A stretch of DNA of 64,000 nt from a virus: positions 1-64,000 of the IMG/VR virus record IMGVR_UViG_3300009008_003296; one strand, 5' to 3'. Under the pieces are notes generated by a model. The model saw nothing but the letters and a program-made list of their open reading frames with translations. It searched no databases and was not told where the DNA came from. Below are positions 9,197 through 18,301 of this stretch, piece after piece. The number at the start of each line of letters is the position of its first letter. Positions within the stretch are counted from its first letter, which is position 1. A program made the translations under genes and the position numbers.

Positions 9197-9197
9197 A

Positions 9198-9929
9198 ATG
9201 ATAACAGTTAAAACTGACCACGAATTCTGCGTAGACCAACCGGACTACCAAATACATAACCAAGCAAAAGAACTAAAACTTAATTGTTCGGCAGGTCAAG
9301 ACAACCATAGTGATTTAGATTTAATTAATGAAACGCTTTCTCGGTTTAACAACAATCAAATTAATTGCTTGGACCTCGGGTGTGCGGGAGGGCAGTTAAT
9401 CTTAGATTACAATAAGTCTCCTAAAACTAATATCTGTATTGGCCTAGACGGTAGCTGTGGGGTCTACAAGCACCCTAATTGGGAGCACGAGAGAAGAGAT
9501 CGGGCCCTACCTACTGTTTTAAGACACGCAGACCTGACAAAACCTTTTGCTATTTTAGACGAGGGTGCTCCCGTTAAGTTTGATATCATCACATGTTGGG
9601 AAGTTATTGAACATTTTGAAGAAACTGACCTAGACATCTTTTTTACAAATGTATTGAAACACTTAAATAAAGAAGGCTTGTTTTTCGGCAGTATTGCCCT
9701 TTTCGAAGACACCCGAGATAGTGATGGTTTTCACCAAAACCATCTCAGCTATAAAGCTAACGATACTCAGTTCAAATTGCACAAAACCGTCTTCAAAGAG
9801 AAAGGGCCGTGGGATAAAATCTTATCAAACTATTTTCAAGTAGTAGATTATGACCTTCACATAAAACTAAGAAATCATTCGAATTCGTATTATTTCATGT
9901 GCCACCATAAGAGAGCCAATACTATATGA
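9198..9929 (+). CDS. SAM-dependent methyltransferase (class I)
   Basis: A 243-residue protein with motif I L-D-L-G-C-A-G-G-Q at about 57-65, an acidic residue in G-L-D-G near 80, and I-T-C-W-E-V-I-E-H-F near 130, the post-II pattern of Ubie/small-molecule methyltransferases. It probably methylates a sugar or another small acceptor, given its place in the glycan island. It starts one base after the previous stop and overlaps the next gene by 4 bases. Confidence 0.75.
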   Translation: MITVKTDHEFCVDQPDYQIHNQAKELKLNCSAGQDNHSDLDLINETLSRFNNNQINCLDLGCAGGQLILDYNKSPKTNICIGLDGSCGVYKHPNWEHERRDRALPTVLRHADLTKPFAILDEGAPVKFDIITCWEVIEHFEETDLDIFFTNVLKHLNKEGLFFGSIALFEDTRDSDGFHQNHLSYKANDTQFKLHKTVFKEKGPWDKILSNYFQVVDYDLHIKLRNHSNSYYFMCHHKRANTI

Positions 9930-10648
9930 CATATGTTTTTGATTTAGATAATACACTTTGCGCTACCTCCTCCTCGAAGAAGTACAGCGAGAGCATCCCT
10001 TATTTAAGCGTTATTAATCAAGTTAATAACCTTAAAAAAGAGGGGCACTATATTAAAATCTTTACAGCTAGAGGTTCTGGGTCAGGCATTGATTGGCGTG
10101 ATTTAACAATACAACAACTGTTAGAGTGGGGGGTAGAATATGACGAATTAATCTTAGGCAAACCAAGTTACGACATCTGCATAGACGATAAATCTACCAG
10201 CGCTCATGACTGGAGAATTAAAAATGGCTGCCTAATAACTGGTTTTGTTGCAGGTGCTTTTGATTTACTGCACGCAGGACACTGTCTATTCTTAAAAGAG
10301 GCAAAAAGTGTATGCGATTATTTATTTGCCGCACTACAAACTGACCCTACAATTGATGATCACAAAGACCGCCCTTTACAACAGCCAAAAAATAAACCTA
10401 TTCAATCTATTGAAGAGCGAAAAATTCAACTGGAGGCCACCTCTTACGTCGATAAGATTTTGGTTTATGAAACCGAAAAAGATCTTTTAAATTTAATCAA
10501 AGAGCTTAAGCCAAACATTCGTATTCTCGGCTCCGACTATAGAGACAAAAAAGCCACAGGAGAAGAGTGGTCGGAAGGGGTAATTTACCACCAGCGTGCT
10601 CAGCAATGGTCGTCTTCAGAGCTTAGGGGGCGCGTAAATGGTAACTAG
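9926..10648 (+). CDS. HAD phosphatase fused to RfaE/TagD-type cytidylyltransferase
   Basis: A 240-residue fusion. Residues 1-95 are HAD-like (V-F-D-L-D-N-T-L at 4-11, T-A-R-G near 48, D-I-C-I-D-D-K near 86). Residues about 105-240 are a nucleotidyltransferase with G-A-F-D-L-L-H-A-G-H at 110-119 and S-S-S-E-L-R near the end. In heptose pathways a phosphatase (GmhB) acts just before the nucleotidyltransferase (HldE C-domain or HddC), so the fusion joins two successive steps. The gene runs into the HddA-like kinase with an 11-base overlap. Substrate is inferred. Confidence 0.8.
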   Translation: MTYVFDLDNTLCATSSSKKYSESIPYLSVINQVNNLKKEGHYIKIFTARGSGSGIDWRDLTIQQLLEWGVEYDELILGKPSYDICIDDKSTSAHDWRIKNGCLITGFVAGAFDLLHAGHCLFLKEAKSVCDYLFAALQTDPTIDDHKDRPLQQPKNKPIQSIEERKIQLEATSYVDKILVYETEKDLLNLIKELKPNIRILGSDYRDKKATGEEWSEGVIYHQRAQQWSSSELRGRVNGN

Positions 10649-11588
10649 CAAGTGCCCCTTAAGGGTTTCCTTGTGTGGAGGATCTACTGATTCTCCTCTT
10701 TTTATTAAAAAATATAGGACAGGAAAGGTTATTAGTTTTACTCCCAACCTTTATACCTATTCTACTTTCCACCAAGACGTAAACGGTTTTAATAATTATG
10801 ATAAAAAATATGTTGTTTCTTATTCTAAATTTGAGAGATGCTCAAAAATTCAACAAATACGTAATGACGTCGTACGCGTTGTCTTAGATTTTTTTAATAT
10901 ACCTCCCATAAAAGTTTCACTAGATTCGGATGTTTTTTCTTTTGGCTCTGGATTGGCATCTTCATCCTCTTATATCTTAAACTTAATACAAGGAATTAAT
11001 CTTCTCTACCGCTTTAATATGAGCACAGAGGAAATATGCCGCGTTGCTTTTACGCTTGAGTCAAAAGTTAATCCTTTAACTGGATATCAAGACCCTTTTG
11101 GTTGCGGCATTGGGGGTTTTAAGTTTATGGAATTTGATGCTCAAAACAATTTTCAAGTTACCTTTCTTCCTACTGATATTTTTGACAGGTTTGATTTTTA
11201 TTTAGTTTATACTAACCTTAAAAGGGAGTCAACCAACATATTAAAGTCATTAAATCTAGACGCAGCACAACCTCTTTTAGATCAAGTGGATGACATGAAG
11301 AGCGCGCTGATTAACAAAGATTACAAAAGGGTATTCTACACCTTAAATAAAAGTTGGGAGATTAAAAAAAACACAAGCAGTCAAATTTTAAAGTCTGCCG
11401 CTTTGTTGGAAATGGATGATCTTTTAGCAAAGAGCATTAATATTAGAGCTCATAAGCTTTGTGGAGCCGGAGGGGGCGGTTACTTTTTAGTTATTTCTGA
11501 CAAAAATACACAAATTAAACTTGACAAGATTTATCCTTATATTAGAATCAAGATAGACAACAAAGGATTAAGTAGTATTTCTTTTTAA
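10638..11588 (+). CDS. hddA: GHMP-family kinase, HddA-like (heptose 7-phosphate kinase)
   Basis: A 316-residue GHMP kinase. P-L-R-V-S-L-C-G-G-S-T-D near 7-18 is the typical HddA N-terminus, G-S-G-L-A-S-S-S-S at 103-111 is the ATP-binding loop, and C-G-A-G-G-G-G near 275 is GHMP motif 3. HddA phosphorylates D-glycero-D-manno-heptose 7-phosphate in the GDP-heptose route. Its neighbours are a phosphatase-nucleotidyltransferase fusion and GDP-sugar dehydratase and reductase genes. Fucokinase-type GHMP enzymes are the main alternative, and would fit the GT10 gene. Confidence 0.75.
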   Translation: MVTSKCPLRVSLCGGSTDSPLFIKKYRTGKVISFTPNLYTYSTFHQDVNGFNNYDKKYVVSYSKFERCSKIQQIRNDVVRVVLDFFNIPPIKVSLDSDVFSFGSGLASSSSYILNLIQGINLLYRFNMSTEEICRVAFTLESKVNPLTGYQDPFGCGIGGFKFMEFDAQNNFQVTFLPTDIFDRFDFYLVYTNLKRESTNILKSLNLDAAQPLLDQVDDMKSALINKDYKRVFYTLNKSWEIKKNTSSQILKSAALLEMDDLLAKSINIRAHKLCGAGGGGYFLVISDKNTQIKLDKIYPYIRIKIDNKGLSSISF

Positions 11589-11590
11589 TT

Positions 11591-12547
11591 ATGAATATTT
11601 TATTAACAGGAGCAAGTGGATTTTTAGGCCAACATTTGGTTGATAAAATTGCTAACGAAATAGACAAGATCAACGAAGTTAATAACTACGAGGGAACCAA
11701 GCTTTATCAGCTTTTCGCTCCTCGTAGCTACGAATTAGACTGCCTTAAATATACAGAGCTTTATCACTATTGCCACTACAAGAACATAGATGCCATCATT
11801 CACTTGGCAGCAGAATGTGGAGGTATCGGTATTAATCAACGCAAGCCTGCAGATTTCTTTTTAAATAATGCCCAAATGAGCTTGAACGTTTTAAAGGTTT
11901 CACATGAATTAAAGCTTGAGAAGCTTGTCACCATTGGCACTGTCTGTTCTTATCCTAAACACACCCCCGTCCCTTTCAAGGAAGAGGATTTATGGAACGG
12001 TTACCCAGAAGAGACTAATGCTCCTTATGGGTTAGCTAAGAAAAACCTTTTGGTGGGGGCACAGGCTTTTTCCCAGCAATATAGTTCTAATTTTATTCAT
12101 TTGATTCCTGTTAATATGTATGGTGAACATGATCATTTTAGCTTAGAAGATTCCCATGTTATACCTGCGATGCTTCGAAAATTTCATGAGGCCAAAGAGG
12201 CTCAAGTACCCTCCGTCACCCTATGGGGAGATGGCTCAGCTTCTAGAGAGTTTTTATATGCTGGCGATTGCGCAGATGCAATTTGGAAGGCCTTCCTGCA
12301 TTACGACAGATCAGACCCTGTTAACATTGGAGCGGCTAAAGAAACTACGATAAAAGAGCTCGCAGAAACAATACAAAAGCTTGTAGGCTTTGAAGGTGAA
12401 ATAATATGGGATACAACCAAACCTAATGGTCAGCCAAGACGTTGTCTTGATACCTCCAAAGCTAAAGCTGAATTTAATTTTGAAGCGCAAACCACACTAG
12501 AAGAAGGCCTAAAAAGAACTTACAATTGGTACATAAATGAGCAATAA
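11591..12547 (+). CDS. fcl: GDP-L-fucose synthase family epimerase/reductase
   Basis: A 318-residue extended SDR enzyme: G-A-S-G-F-L-G at 7-13 binds NADP, V-C-S-Y-P near 118 is the family signature, and the catalytic pair is Tyr146 and Lys150 (Y-G-L-A-K). It would convert GDP-4-keto-6-deoxymannose to GDP-L-fucose, or the heptose equivalent. It is followed, with an 11-base overlap, by the dehydratase that makes its substrate. Length is normal for the family. Confidence 0.85.
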   Translation: MNILLTGASGFLGQHLVDKIANEIDKINEVNNYEGTKLYQLFAPRSYELDCLKYTELYHYCHYKNIDAIIHLAAECGGIGINQRKPADFFLNNAQMSLNVLKVSHELKLEKLVTIGTVCSYPKHTPVPFKEEDLWNGYPEETNAPYGLAKKNLLVGAQAFSQQYSSNFIHLIPVNMYGEHDHFSLEDSHVIPAMLRKFHEAKEAQVPSVTLWGDGSASREFLYAGDCADAIWKAFLHYDRSDPVNIGAAKETTIKELAETIQKLVGFEGEIIWDTTKPNGQPRRCLDTSKAKAEFNFEAQTTLEEGLKRTYNWYINEQ

Positions 12548-13601
12548 TATTATAGTAGTAACTGGGGTTACCGGGCAAGACGGTAGCAATATGGTTGATT
12601 TTCTTTTAAAAGAAACAGGTTGCCATATCGTAGGGTGCTTTAGGCGATCGTCTGTCCCTAATGATGAAAACGTCATTCAACATGCCGATAATCCGCGTTT
12701 TGAAAAAGTATATTTTGATTTAACTGACCCTACTTCAGTTAATCACGTAGTTAAAAAATATCAACCTGCATATTTTATCAATTTTGCAGCCCAAAGCTTT
12801 GTGGGGGCTAGCTGGGATATTCCTGTGGCCACATGGAACTGCACAGCTACTGGAGTTCTTCATGTTTTAGAGGCTATTCGAACAGAGTCTCCTCATACTA
12901 AATTTTATAACGCTGGAAGTTCAGAGGAGTTTGGGGATGTGGAGTATAGCCCGCAAGACGAAAAACACCCCTTGCGTCCTCGCTCCCCGTATGGGGCTGC
13001 CAAAGCGGCAGCTCGTCATATTGTAAAAGTATACCGAGAAAGCTATAATCTTTTTGCGGTTCAAGGTTGGCTGTTTAACCATGAAGGCACGCGCCGAGGA
13101 GAAGAATTTGTTACTCGCAAGATTACCAAGTCTGTAGCATTAATCAATAAAGCCCTTCGTGAAAAACGTACCCCTCCCGCTATACACTTAGGGAACCTTG
13201 AGTCTAAAAGAGACTGGGGTGATTCAGAAGATTTTATAAGAGCTGTCTGGCTTATGATGCAGCAAGATAATCCATGTGATTATGTAGTAGCGTCAGGAGA
13301 AACCCACTCTATCCGAGAGTTTGTTGAGGCTTCTTTTAAGTCAGCTGGTATTCCTTTTGAGGCTACAAATAATGATTTAACTACAGACGAATTAAGCGTA
13401 GCTTATACGCTTAAAGACGCCCCCGATGTTCCTTTGGTGTATGTAAATCCTAAATATTTTAGGCCTGCAGAGGTTAAATTATTGCTAGGGGACCCAAGTC
13501 GCATTGAAAAAGAATTAGGGTGGAAGCGCAATGTTTCTTTTGAAAAACTAGTTGACAAGATGACAGAACATGATATACTTACTCTTAGCAATACTCTTTG
13601 A
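12537..13601 (+). CDS. gmd: GDP-mannose 4,6-dehydratase family enzyme
   Basis: A 354-residue extended SDR enzyme with G-V-T-G-Q-D-G-S at 10-17 and the catalytic Y-x3-K at Tyr152/Lys156 in S-P-Y-G-A-A-K. F-N-H-E and R-D-W-G segments match the GMD family. It oxidises C4 and removes water from C6 of a GDP-sugar. Close relatives (DmhA, WcbK) use GDP-heptose, so with the HddA-like kinase next door the product may be a 6-deoxyheptose instead of fucose. A promoter for the next gene lies inside its 3' end. Confidence 0.88.
   Translation: MSNNIIVVTGVTGQDGSNMVDFLLKETGCHIVGCFRRSSVPNDENVIQHADNPRFEKVYFDLTDPTSVNHVVKKYQPAYFINFAAQSFVGASWDIPVATWNCTATGVLHVLEAIRTESPHTKFYNAGSSEEFGDVEYSPQDEKHPLRPRSPYGAAKAAARHIVKVYRESYNLFAVQGWLFNHEGTRRGEEFVTRKITKSVALINKALREKRTPPAIHLGNLESKRDWGDSEDFIRAVWLMMQQDNPCDYVVASGETHSIREFVEASFKSAGIPFEATNNDLTTDELSVAYTLKDAPDVPLVYVNPKYFRPAEVKLLLGDPSRIEKELGWKRNVSFEKLVDKMTEHDILTLSNTL
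13552..13579 (+). promoter_or_regulatory. Promoter for ribonucleotide reductase gene
   Basis: TTGACA (13552-13557), 16 bases, TATACT (13574-13579), inside the 3' end of the preceding dehydratase gene. Predicted start of transcription is near 13586, leaving a leader of about 40 bases before the ATG at 13626. Confidence 0.65.
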
Positions 13602-13625
13602 GTGTAAACTATTGATTAACCTCTA

Positions 13626-15563
13626 ATGACGACTAAAAAAGACGCCACACCTATCATCTCGGACGATTTCGTAGCAAAATATAAAAACAAACAACCTAAA
13701 TGGGGCTTTAATGGTCTTGGATATATCGTTTACAAGCGCACCTACTCCAGACTAAAAGACGACGGTTTACTGGAAGAGTGGCCTGAAACCATTGCACGGT
13801 GCATTAATGGTGCCCAAAAAATTGGAGCAAAATATACAAAAAAAGAAGCTGAAAGACTGTTTGATTTAGTTTTTAACCTAAAGTGCAACTTCGCCGGTCG
13901 CGGCCTCTGGCAACTAGGAACCTCAACCGTGGACCGCTTTGGCGGCAATAGCTTGCTAAATTGTTGGTTTACCGCTATCAAAAAACCTGAGGATTTTTGT
14001 TTTATTTTTGAAAATTTAATGTTAGGGGGAGGCGTAGGCTATTCTATTCGTCGAGAAGATATCCATGAACTACCTCGCGTTAAGCGTGGCGTTAATATTG
14101 AGGTTAAAAACACAAGCGATGCTGATTTTATTGTGCCCGACAGTCGCGAAGGGTGGGTACGTTTGTTACAAAAAGTTTTAGACGCTTTTTTTACTACAGG
14201 ACAGTCTTTCAATTATTCTACTGTTCTTGTCCGCGGCGCCGGAACACCTATCCATGGTTTTGGGGGGACCGCCAGCGGGCCTGAGATTCTTATTGATGGA
14301 ACTGCAAAAATTTGCGAAGTGATTAAGGCTCGTGAAGGTAAAAAGCTCCGCAGCTTAGATGTTTTAGATATAGCTAACATTATTGGCTCTGTTGTCGTAG
14401 CAGGAAACGTTCGTCGATCTGCTGAAATAGCATTAGGAGATCCTGATGACTTCCTATACCTTAAAGCTAAAAGATGGGACCTCGGAAACATTCCTAACTG
14501 GAGAGCTATGAGCAACAATACTATTTATTGTGATAGTTATGATCATATTATGGAAGGAGTGTGGGACGGTTACGCTGGAAACGGTGAGCCCTATGGATTT
14601 TTTAATCTTGCTTTGAGCTCTAAGTATGGTCGAACAGGAGAAAAAAGCAGAGAGAATTGCGAAGGCACCAACCCTTGCGGGGAAATTTCTTTAGCCAATA
14701 AGGAGTGTTGCAATCTTGCGGAGCTCTATTTAAATAATATAGAATCCAAAGAAGAATTAGCAGAATGCTCCACATTATTATACAAAACACAAAAAGCTAT
14801 CTGCGCTCTTCCTTTTATTCACGAAGATACAAATAAAATAGTCCACAAAAACTTTCGCATTGGGCAAGGAGTCACGGGCCTATGCCAATCTTTTGAAAAG
14901 ATTCCATGGCTAGACTACTGTTATAAAGAATTGCGCCAATTTGACAAAGAGTGGAGCGCCAAAAATAATTGGCCCGAGAGCATTAAACTCACTACGGTTA
15001 AGCCTAGTGGCACTTTAAGCCTACTAGCTGGCGCTACTCCCGGTGTACACCCTGCCTATTCTCAATATTACATTCGACGCGTGCGTATGTCTAGCGATGA
15101 CCAGCTTGTGGAAACCTGTAAAGGGCTTGGATACCATGTGGAATACGTTAAGAATTTTGACGGCTCACTTAATAGAGATACGGTGATTGTGGAGTTTCCT
15201 TGTGAATCTGGCAAAAACGCTACATTAGCCAAAAACATGAAAGCTGTCGACCAATTAGAGCTAGTCAAAACAATTCAGAAAGAATGGTCTGATAATGCAG
15301 TTTCCTGTACGGTTTATTATCGCAAGGAAGAGCTCGACGATATCAAAGAATGGCTTAGTAAGAACTATAAAAATAATATCAAAAGCGTATCTTTTTTATT
15401 ACACCAAGACCACGGGTTTGACCAAGCCCCGTACGAGGAAATAAACAAGGAAGAATATAACAAAATTAAGAAAAATATTAAAAAAATTAAACCCCAAGCA
15501 ATCTCTAATGGCAAACAAATAGAGGGGTTGGAATGCGCCGGAGGAGCATGCCCCATTAAATAA
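13626..15563 (+). CDS. rtpR: Adenosylcobalamin-dependent ribonucleoside-triphosphate reductase (class II, monomeric)
   Basis: A 645-residue reductase of the Lactobacillus leichmannii type. N-P-C-G-E-I-S-L near 350 holds the active-site cysteine, E-C-C-N-L-A-E-L follows, and the C-terminus has the redox pair Cys637/Cys642 in C-A-G-G-A-C-P-I-K. No NrdB-like radical subunit is nearby, as expected for a B12 enzyme. It reduces NTPs to dNTPs for phage DNA synthesis and needs a host supply of adenosylcobalamin. It is driven by its own TTGACA/TATACT promoter. Confidence 0.9.
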   Translation: MTTKKDATPIISDDFVAKYKNKQPKWGFNGLGYIVYKRTYSRLKDDGLLEEWPETIARCINGAQKIGAKYTKKEAERLFDLVFNLKCNFAGRGLWQLGTSTVDRFGGNSLLNCWFTAIKKPEDFCFIFENLMLGGGVGYSIRREDIHELPRVKRGVNIEVKNTSDADFIVPDSREGWVRLLQKVLDAFFTTGQSFNYSTVLVRGAGTPIHGFGGTASGPEILIDGTAKICEVIKAREGKKLRSLDVLDIANIIGSVVVAGNVRRSAEIALGDPDDFLYLKAKRWDLGNIPNWRAMSNNTIYCDSYDHIMEGVWDGYAGNGEPYGFFNLALSSKYGRTGEKSRENCEGTNPCGEISLANKECCNLAELYLNNIESKEELAECSTLLYKTQKAICALPFIHEDTNKIVHKNFRIGQGVTGLCQSFEKIPWLDYCYKELRQFDKEWSAKNNWPESIKLTTVKPSGTLSLLAGATPGVHPAYSQYYIRRVRMSSDDQLVETCKGLGYHVEYVKNFDGSLNRDTVIVEFPCESGKNATLAKNMKAVDQLELVKTIQKEWSDNAVSCTVYYRKEELDDIKEWLSKNYKNNIKSVSFLLHQDHGFDQAPYEEINKEEYNKIKKNIKKIKPQAISNGKQIEGLECAGGACPIK

Positions 15564-15608
15564 GGAAAAATTTCCAAAACGCCTAAAAAAGGTGTAAAAT
15601 ATTATTGC

Positions 15609-16418
15609 ATGAAATATCCAGACTCTTATCTACCAGCCGGAAACGAGCTAGAGGTCGACTTTAGCCCTTCTATCCGCAAACAAGCGGATGCTAAAAAATT
15701 TACCAGCAAAGAGGTTAACAACCTCCCTGATTCTGACTTTGCTTATATTTCACCGGGAGGCAAGAAGGATTCCGAAGGTAAAACAACCCCTCGTTCTTTG
15801 AGGCACCTGCCTATTCCCGATGCCGCACATGTGCGTAACGCTTTGGCGCGCCTCAATCAAACAGATATTCCGCCTGCAGCCAAGAAGGAAGCTTTGGCTA
15901 AAATTAAACGTAAAGCGAAAGAACTTGGAGTAGAGGTATCGAAATCTGACGCCGGGATTAAAGACGGCAACGCAGATTATCCAACTTCCGAGGATCGCAC
16001 TTCGGCCAAAACAAAAAAAGAGTGGGATAAAGTAGACAAGAAAGAACTCAAAAAGGATACTAAAAAAGAAAAAAAGGAGCACGAAGAGGATGCTATAAAA
16101 GACGATGAGTCAAAAATTAAAAAGCTTAAAAAAGGAACCCCTTCGGAAAAGAAAAGCGTAGAGATCCATGATATTAAAAAAGATGAAAAGTTTGATAAGA
16201 AAAATAAGAAAGCCGACGCTGCAGAGTTCCCAGAGGTAGCTTTTAAACCAGCTCCTTTTGATGGAGTTTTAGAGAGCGCTCCCTATTCTAAACTTTTAGA
16301 GCCTGTTGATTGGGATAAGCTTAAAAAAGAACTTAATTTTAATAACCTATGGTTCAAAAAACCCAAGGCCCCCAAAGCGGATTACCGTAAATTTTTAGAC
16401 CCTAACTACACTCCTTAA
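15609..16418 (+). CDS. Lysine/glutamate-rich protein with DUF6582-like N-terminal region
   Basis: A 269-residue protein. Residues about 40-112 contain L-P-D-S-D-F-A-Y-I, P-G-G-K-K-D and R-S-L-R-H-L-P-I-P-D-A-A-H-V-R-N-A-L-A-R-L, a conserved module (DUF6582) often found in phage prohead-protease or scaffold-type proteins. The rest is highly charged, with K/E/D runs (120-205), and ends with proline-containing repeats. No protease residues are seen. A virion-assembly or internal-protein role is possible; function unknown. Confidence 0.55.
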   Translation: MKYPDSYLPAGNELEVDFSPSIRKQADAKKFTSKEVNNLPDSDFAYISPGGKKDSEGKTTPRSLRHLPIPDAAHVRNALARLNQTDIPPAAKKEALAKIKRKAKELGVEVSKSDAGIKDGNADYPTSEDRTSAKTKKEWDKVDKKELKKDTKKEKKEHEEDAIKDDESKIKKLKKGTPSEKKSVEIHDIKKDEKFDKKNKKADAAEFPEVAFKPAPFDGVLESAPYSKLLEPVDWDKLKKELNFNNLWFKKPKAPKADYRKFLDPNYTP

Positions 16419-16618
16419 TGCAACGCAATTATAGCTTTAGTCGCAATGACGAGATTGAGCCTACAGGGGGGCAAATACAGACTGATGTAAACACTTCTAT
16501 TCGCGGCACAGACCCCCCTCTTGATGCCGTTTTAAGTGGGGTTCAAAGCTTCGTTATTGCTTGTGGGTTTGACATTGGGAATAGCGGCATAGCTGCTGTG
16601 CCCCCTCCTTCAGAATAA
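16418..16618 (+). CDS. Hypothetical protein, 66 residues
   Basis: A short protein rich in Gly, Pro and Ser that overlaps the previous stop codon by one base (TAATG). No motif recognised. Its coupling to the DUF6582-type gene suggests a related role. Confidence 0.5.
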   Translation: MQRNYSFSRNDEIEPTGGQIQTDVNTSIRGTDPPLDAVLSGVQSFVIACGFDIGNSGIAAVPPPSE

Positions 16619-16633
16619 AGTTTTTATTTTTTC

Positions 16634-16774
16634 TTGACTCCCAAAGCACCTTCGGTTATGCTTGTCCCGCTAAGAGACGCACATGAGCCTACACCATTCT
16701 TTTTCTGGCTACTTTGAAGGAACCAAAGTGGTTCAAAAAAATGGTTGACAAAGCGCCCAGATGTAGGTTATACT
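16634..16774 (+). promoter_or_regulatory. Two tandem promoters in the 187-base gap before gene 16806
   Basis: Proximal: TTGACA (16745-16750), 18 bases, TATACT (16769-16774), a good match placed 31-49 bases before the possible start codons. Distal and weaker: TTGACT (16634-16639), 17 bases, TATGCT (16657-16662). Between them is a small hairpin (ACTTTG around 16713 with CAAAGT about 13 bases later) without a T-run, so it is not a clear terminator. Confidence 0.6.
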
Positions 16775-16805
16775 AAATTCTTCGAATCAGAGCTTTTACG
16801 CTCCC

Positions 16806-17171
16806 ATGTTATTTTTAAAGTTTATGGCCCAAAAGAAAAAAAACAAAAGAAGAATTCAAGATGTAGTTAGAAAGCATCTGATTGCCCCTAAATATGAAAA
16901 GAAAAAATTCTGGGCAAAAGAGATGATGATCTTGAAAAGATTGATGCAGAAATATAATAATGAAGACTTTTGGCACAAGGCAGACTTTGGCAAGCAATTG
17001 AATAGTTTTGCTCAATTTTACGCTCTACCTTACAATAAGATGCTTGAAACTAAATACCAAGAATTTCACTTAAAAATTGAAACCCCTGCTCCTCTTACGC
17101 TAGGCGACAAGTCCGGAACAGATCGAGTTTTCTCTCCTACCAAAACATTAAAAAACTTTCTAAATGGCTAG
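16806..17171 (+). CDS. Hypothetical basic protein preceding the recombinase
   Basis: A 121-residue protein with a lysine/arginine-rich N-terminal third and a Pro/Thr-rich end. ATG at 16806 and ATG at 16824 (M-A-Q-K-K-K) are both possible starts; the second removes a hydrophobic LFLKF stretch. It overlaps the recombinase gene by 8 bases, which links it to recombination or replication by context only. No fold recognised. Confidence 0.55.
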   Translation: MLFLKFMAQKKKNKRRIQDVVRKHLIAPKYEKKKFWAKEMMILKRLMQKYNNEDFWHKADFGKQLNSFAQFYALPYNKMLETKYQEFHLKIETPAPLTLGDKSGTDRVFSPTKTLKNFLNG

Positions 17172-18300
17172 AACAAAAAAAGAAGTACCCAAGGGGCTGT
17201 CCCCCAATGATTTAATCAAGTCTTTTTTAAAATCTACTGAAAAAGACCACTATAACTACGAAGAAAGCTACGATTACCAAGTGTCTAGCGGAAGCCTAAT
17301 CTTAGATTTTGAGCTAGGAGGAGGGTTGGGCCCGGGGTTGCATCGCTTTACAGGGGTCAATGAAGGAGGCAAGACATCCGAGGCGCTAGAAGTAATGAAA
17401 AATTTTCTTGCGACTGTCCCTAATTCTCGTGGGTTTTATATTAAAGCGGAGGGGCGCCTTACTAAACAGATGAGAGAGCGCTCAGGAGTGGATTTTGTCT
17501 TTAAAGAAGATGAGTGGGACAAGGGAAATTGTTTTGTTTTTGAGTGCAACATTTACGAGACTGTTGTGGAGGCCTTAAGGCTTCTTGTAGGCAAGAATGC
17601 AGACGACACTCGGTATTGTTTTATTCTAGATTCGGTTGATGGGTTAATTTCCAAAGCAGATACCCTTAAAACCTTTGAGGAGTCACGTAAAGTTGCAGGG
17701 GGCGCAGTGATAGCGGCTGACTTTATGAAGCGCGTTAGTATCGGTCTGGCTAAGCGAGGTCATATGGCCTTGTTTATTTCTCAAGTTAGAGCTGATATAC
17801 AACTGGACCCCTACTCTAAAGCCCCAATTCGCCAAACTACGGCGACAGGAGGCAACGCTTTATTGCATTTTGCTAATTTTATTCTTGAGTTCGAGCCGCG
17901 ATTTAAAAAAGACTGGATATTAGAGAAGCCTAACGATAAGCACGACCCCGAAAAAAATAAAATTGTTGGGCACTATGCCAAAATAACAGTTAAGAAAAGC
18001 CCCAACGAAAAAACCAACGCGGTCATAAAATACCCAATTCTTTATGGGCGCAAAGGCGGAAAAAGTATTTGGGTAGAAAAAGAAATCTTAGACATGTTAT
18101 TTTTATGGGAGTTTGCCCACAGAAAAGGGGCAGGATGGATAGAATTTGACCCAGAGCTTCTTAATATAATGTCAGAAGCGAAAATCGATTTTCCCCAAAA
18201 AATACAAGGCGAAAACCAGTTCGATAATTTTTTAGAAGAAAACCCAGATGCCAAAGAGCACCTAATGGATTACTTTAAAAAAATGGTGCTCTCCATTTAA
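17164..18300 (+). CDS. uvsX: RecA/UvsX-like recombinase
   Basis: A 378-residue RecA-fold ATPase. Walker A is G-V-N-E-G-G-K-T-S at 64-72, Walker B is C-F-I-L-D-S-V-D near 153-160, and F-I-S-Q-V-R near 203-208 matches the L1-flanking QxR segment. Length and layout fit phage UvsX. It would coat single-stranded DNA for strand exchange and recombination-driven replication. An endonuclease gene follows after 1 base. Confidence 0.85.
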   Translation: MARTKKEVPKGLSPNDLIKSFLKSTEKDHYNYEESYDYQVSSGSLILDFELGGGLGPGLHRFTGVNEGGKTSEALEVMKNFLATVPNSRGFYIKAEGRLTKQMRERSGVDFVFKEDEWDKGNCFVFECNIYETVVEALRLLVGKNADDTRYCFILDSVDGLISKADTLKTFEESRKVAGGAVIAADFMKRVSIGLAKRGHMALFISQVRADIQLDPYSKAPIRQTTATGGNALLHFANFILEFEPRFKKDWILEKPNDKHDPEKNKIVGHYAKITVKKSPNEKTNAVIKYPILYGRKGGKSIWVEKEILDMLFLWEFAHRKGAGWIEFDPELLNIMSEAKIDFPQKIQGENQFDNFLEENPDAKEHLMDYFKKMVLSI

Positions 18301-18301
18301 A

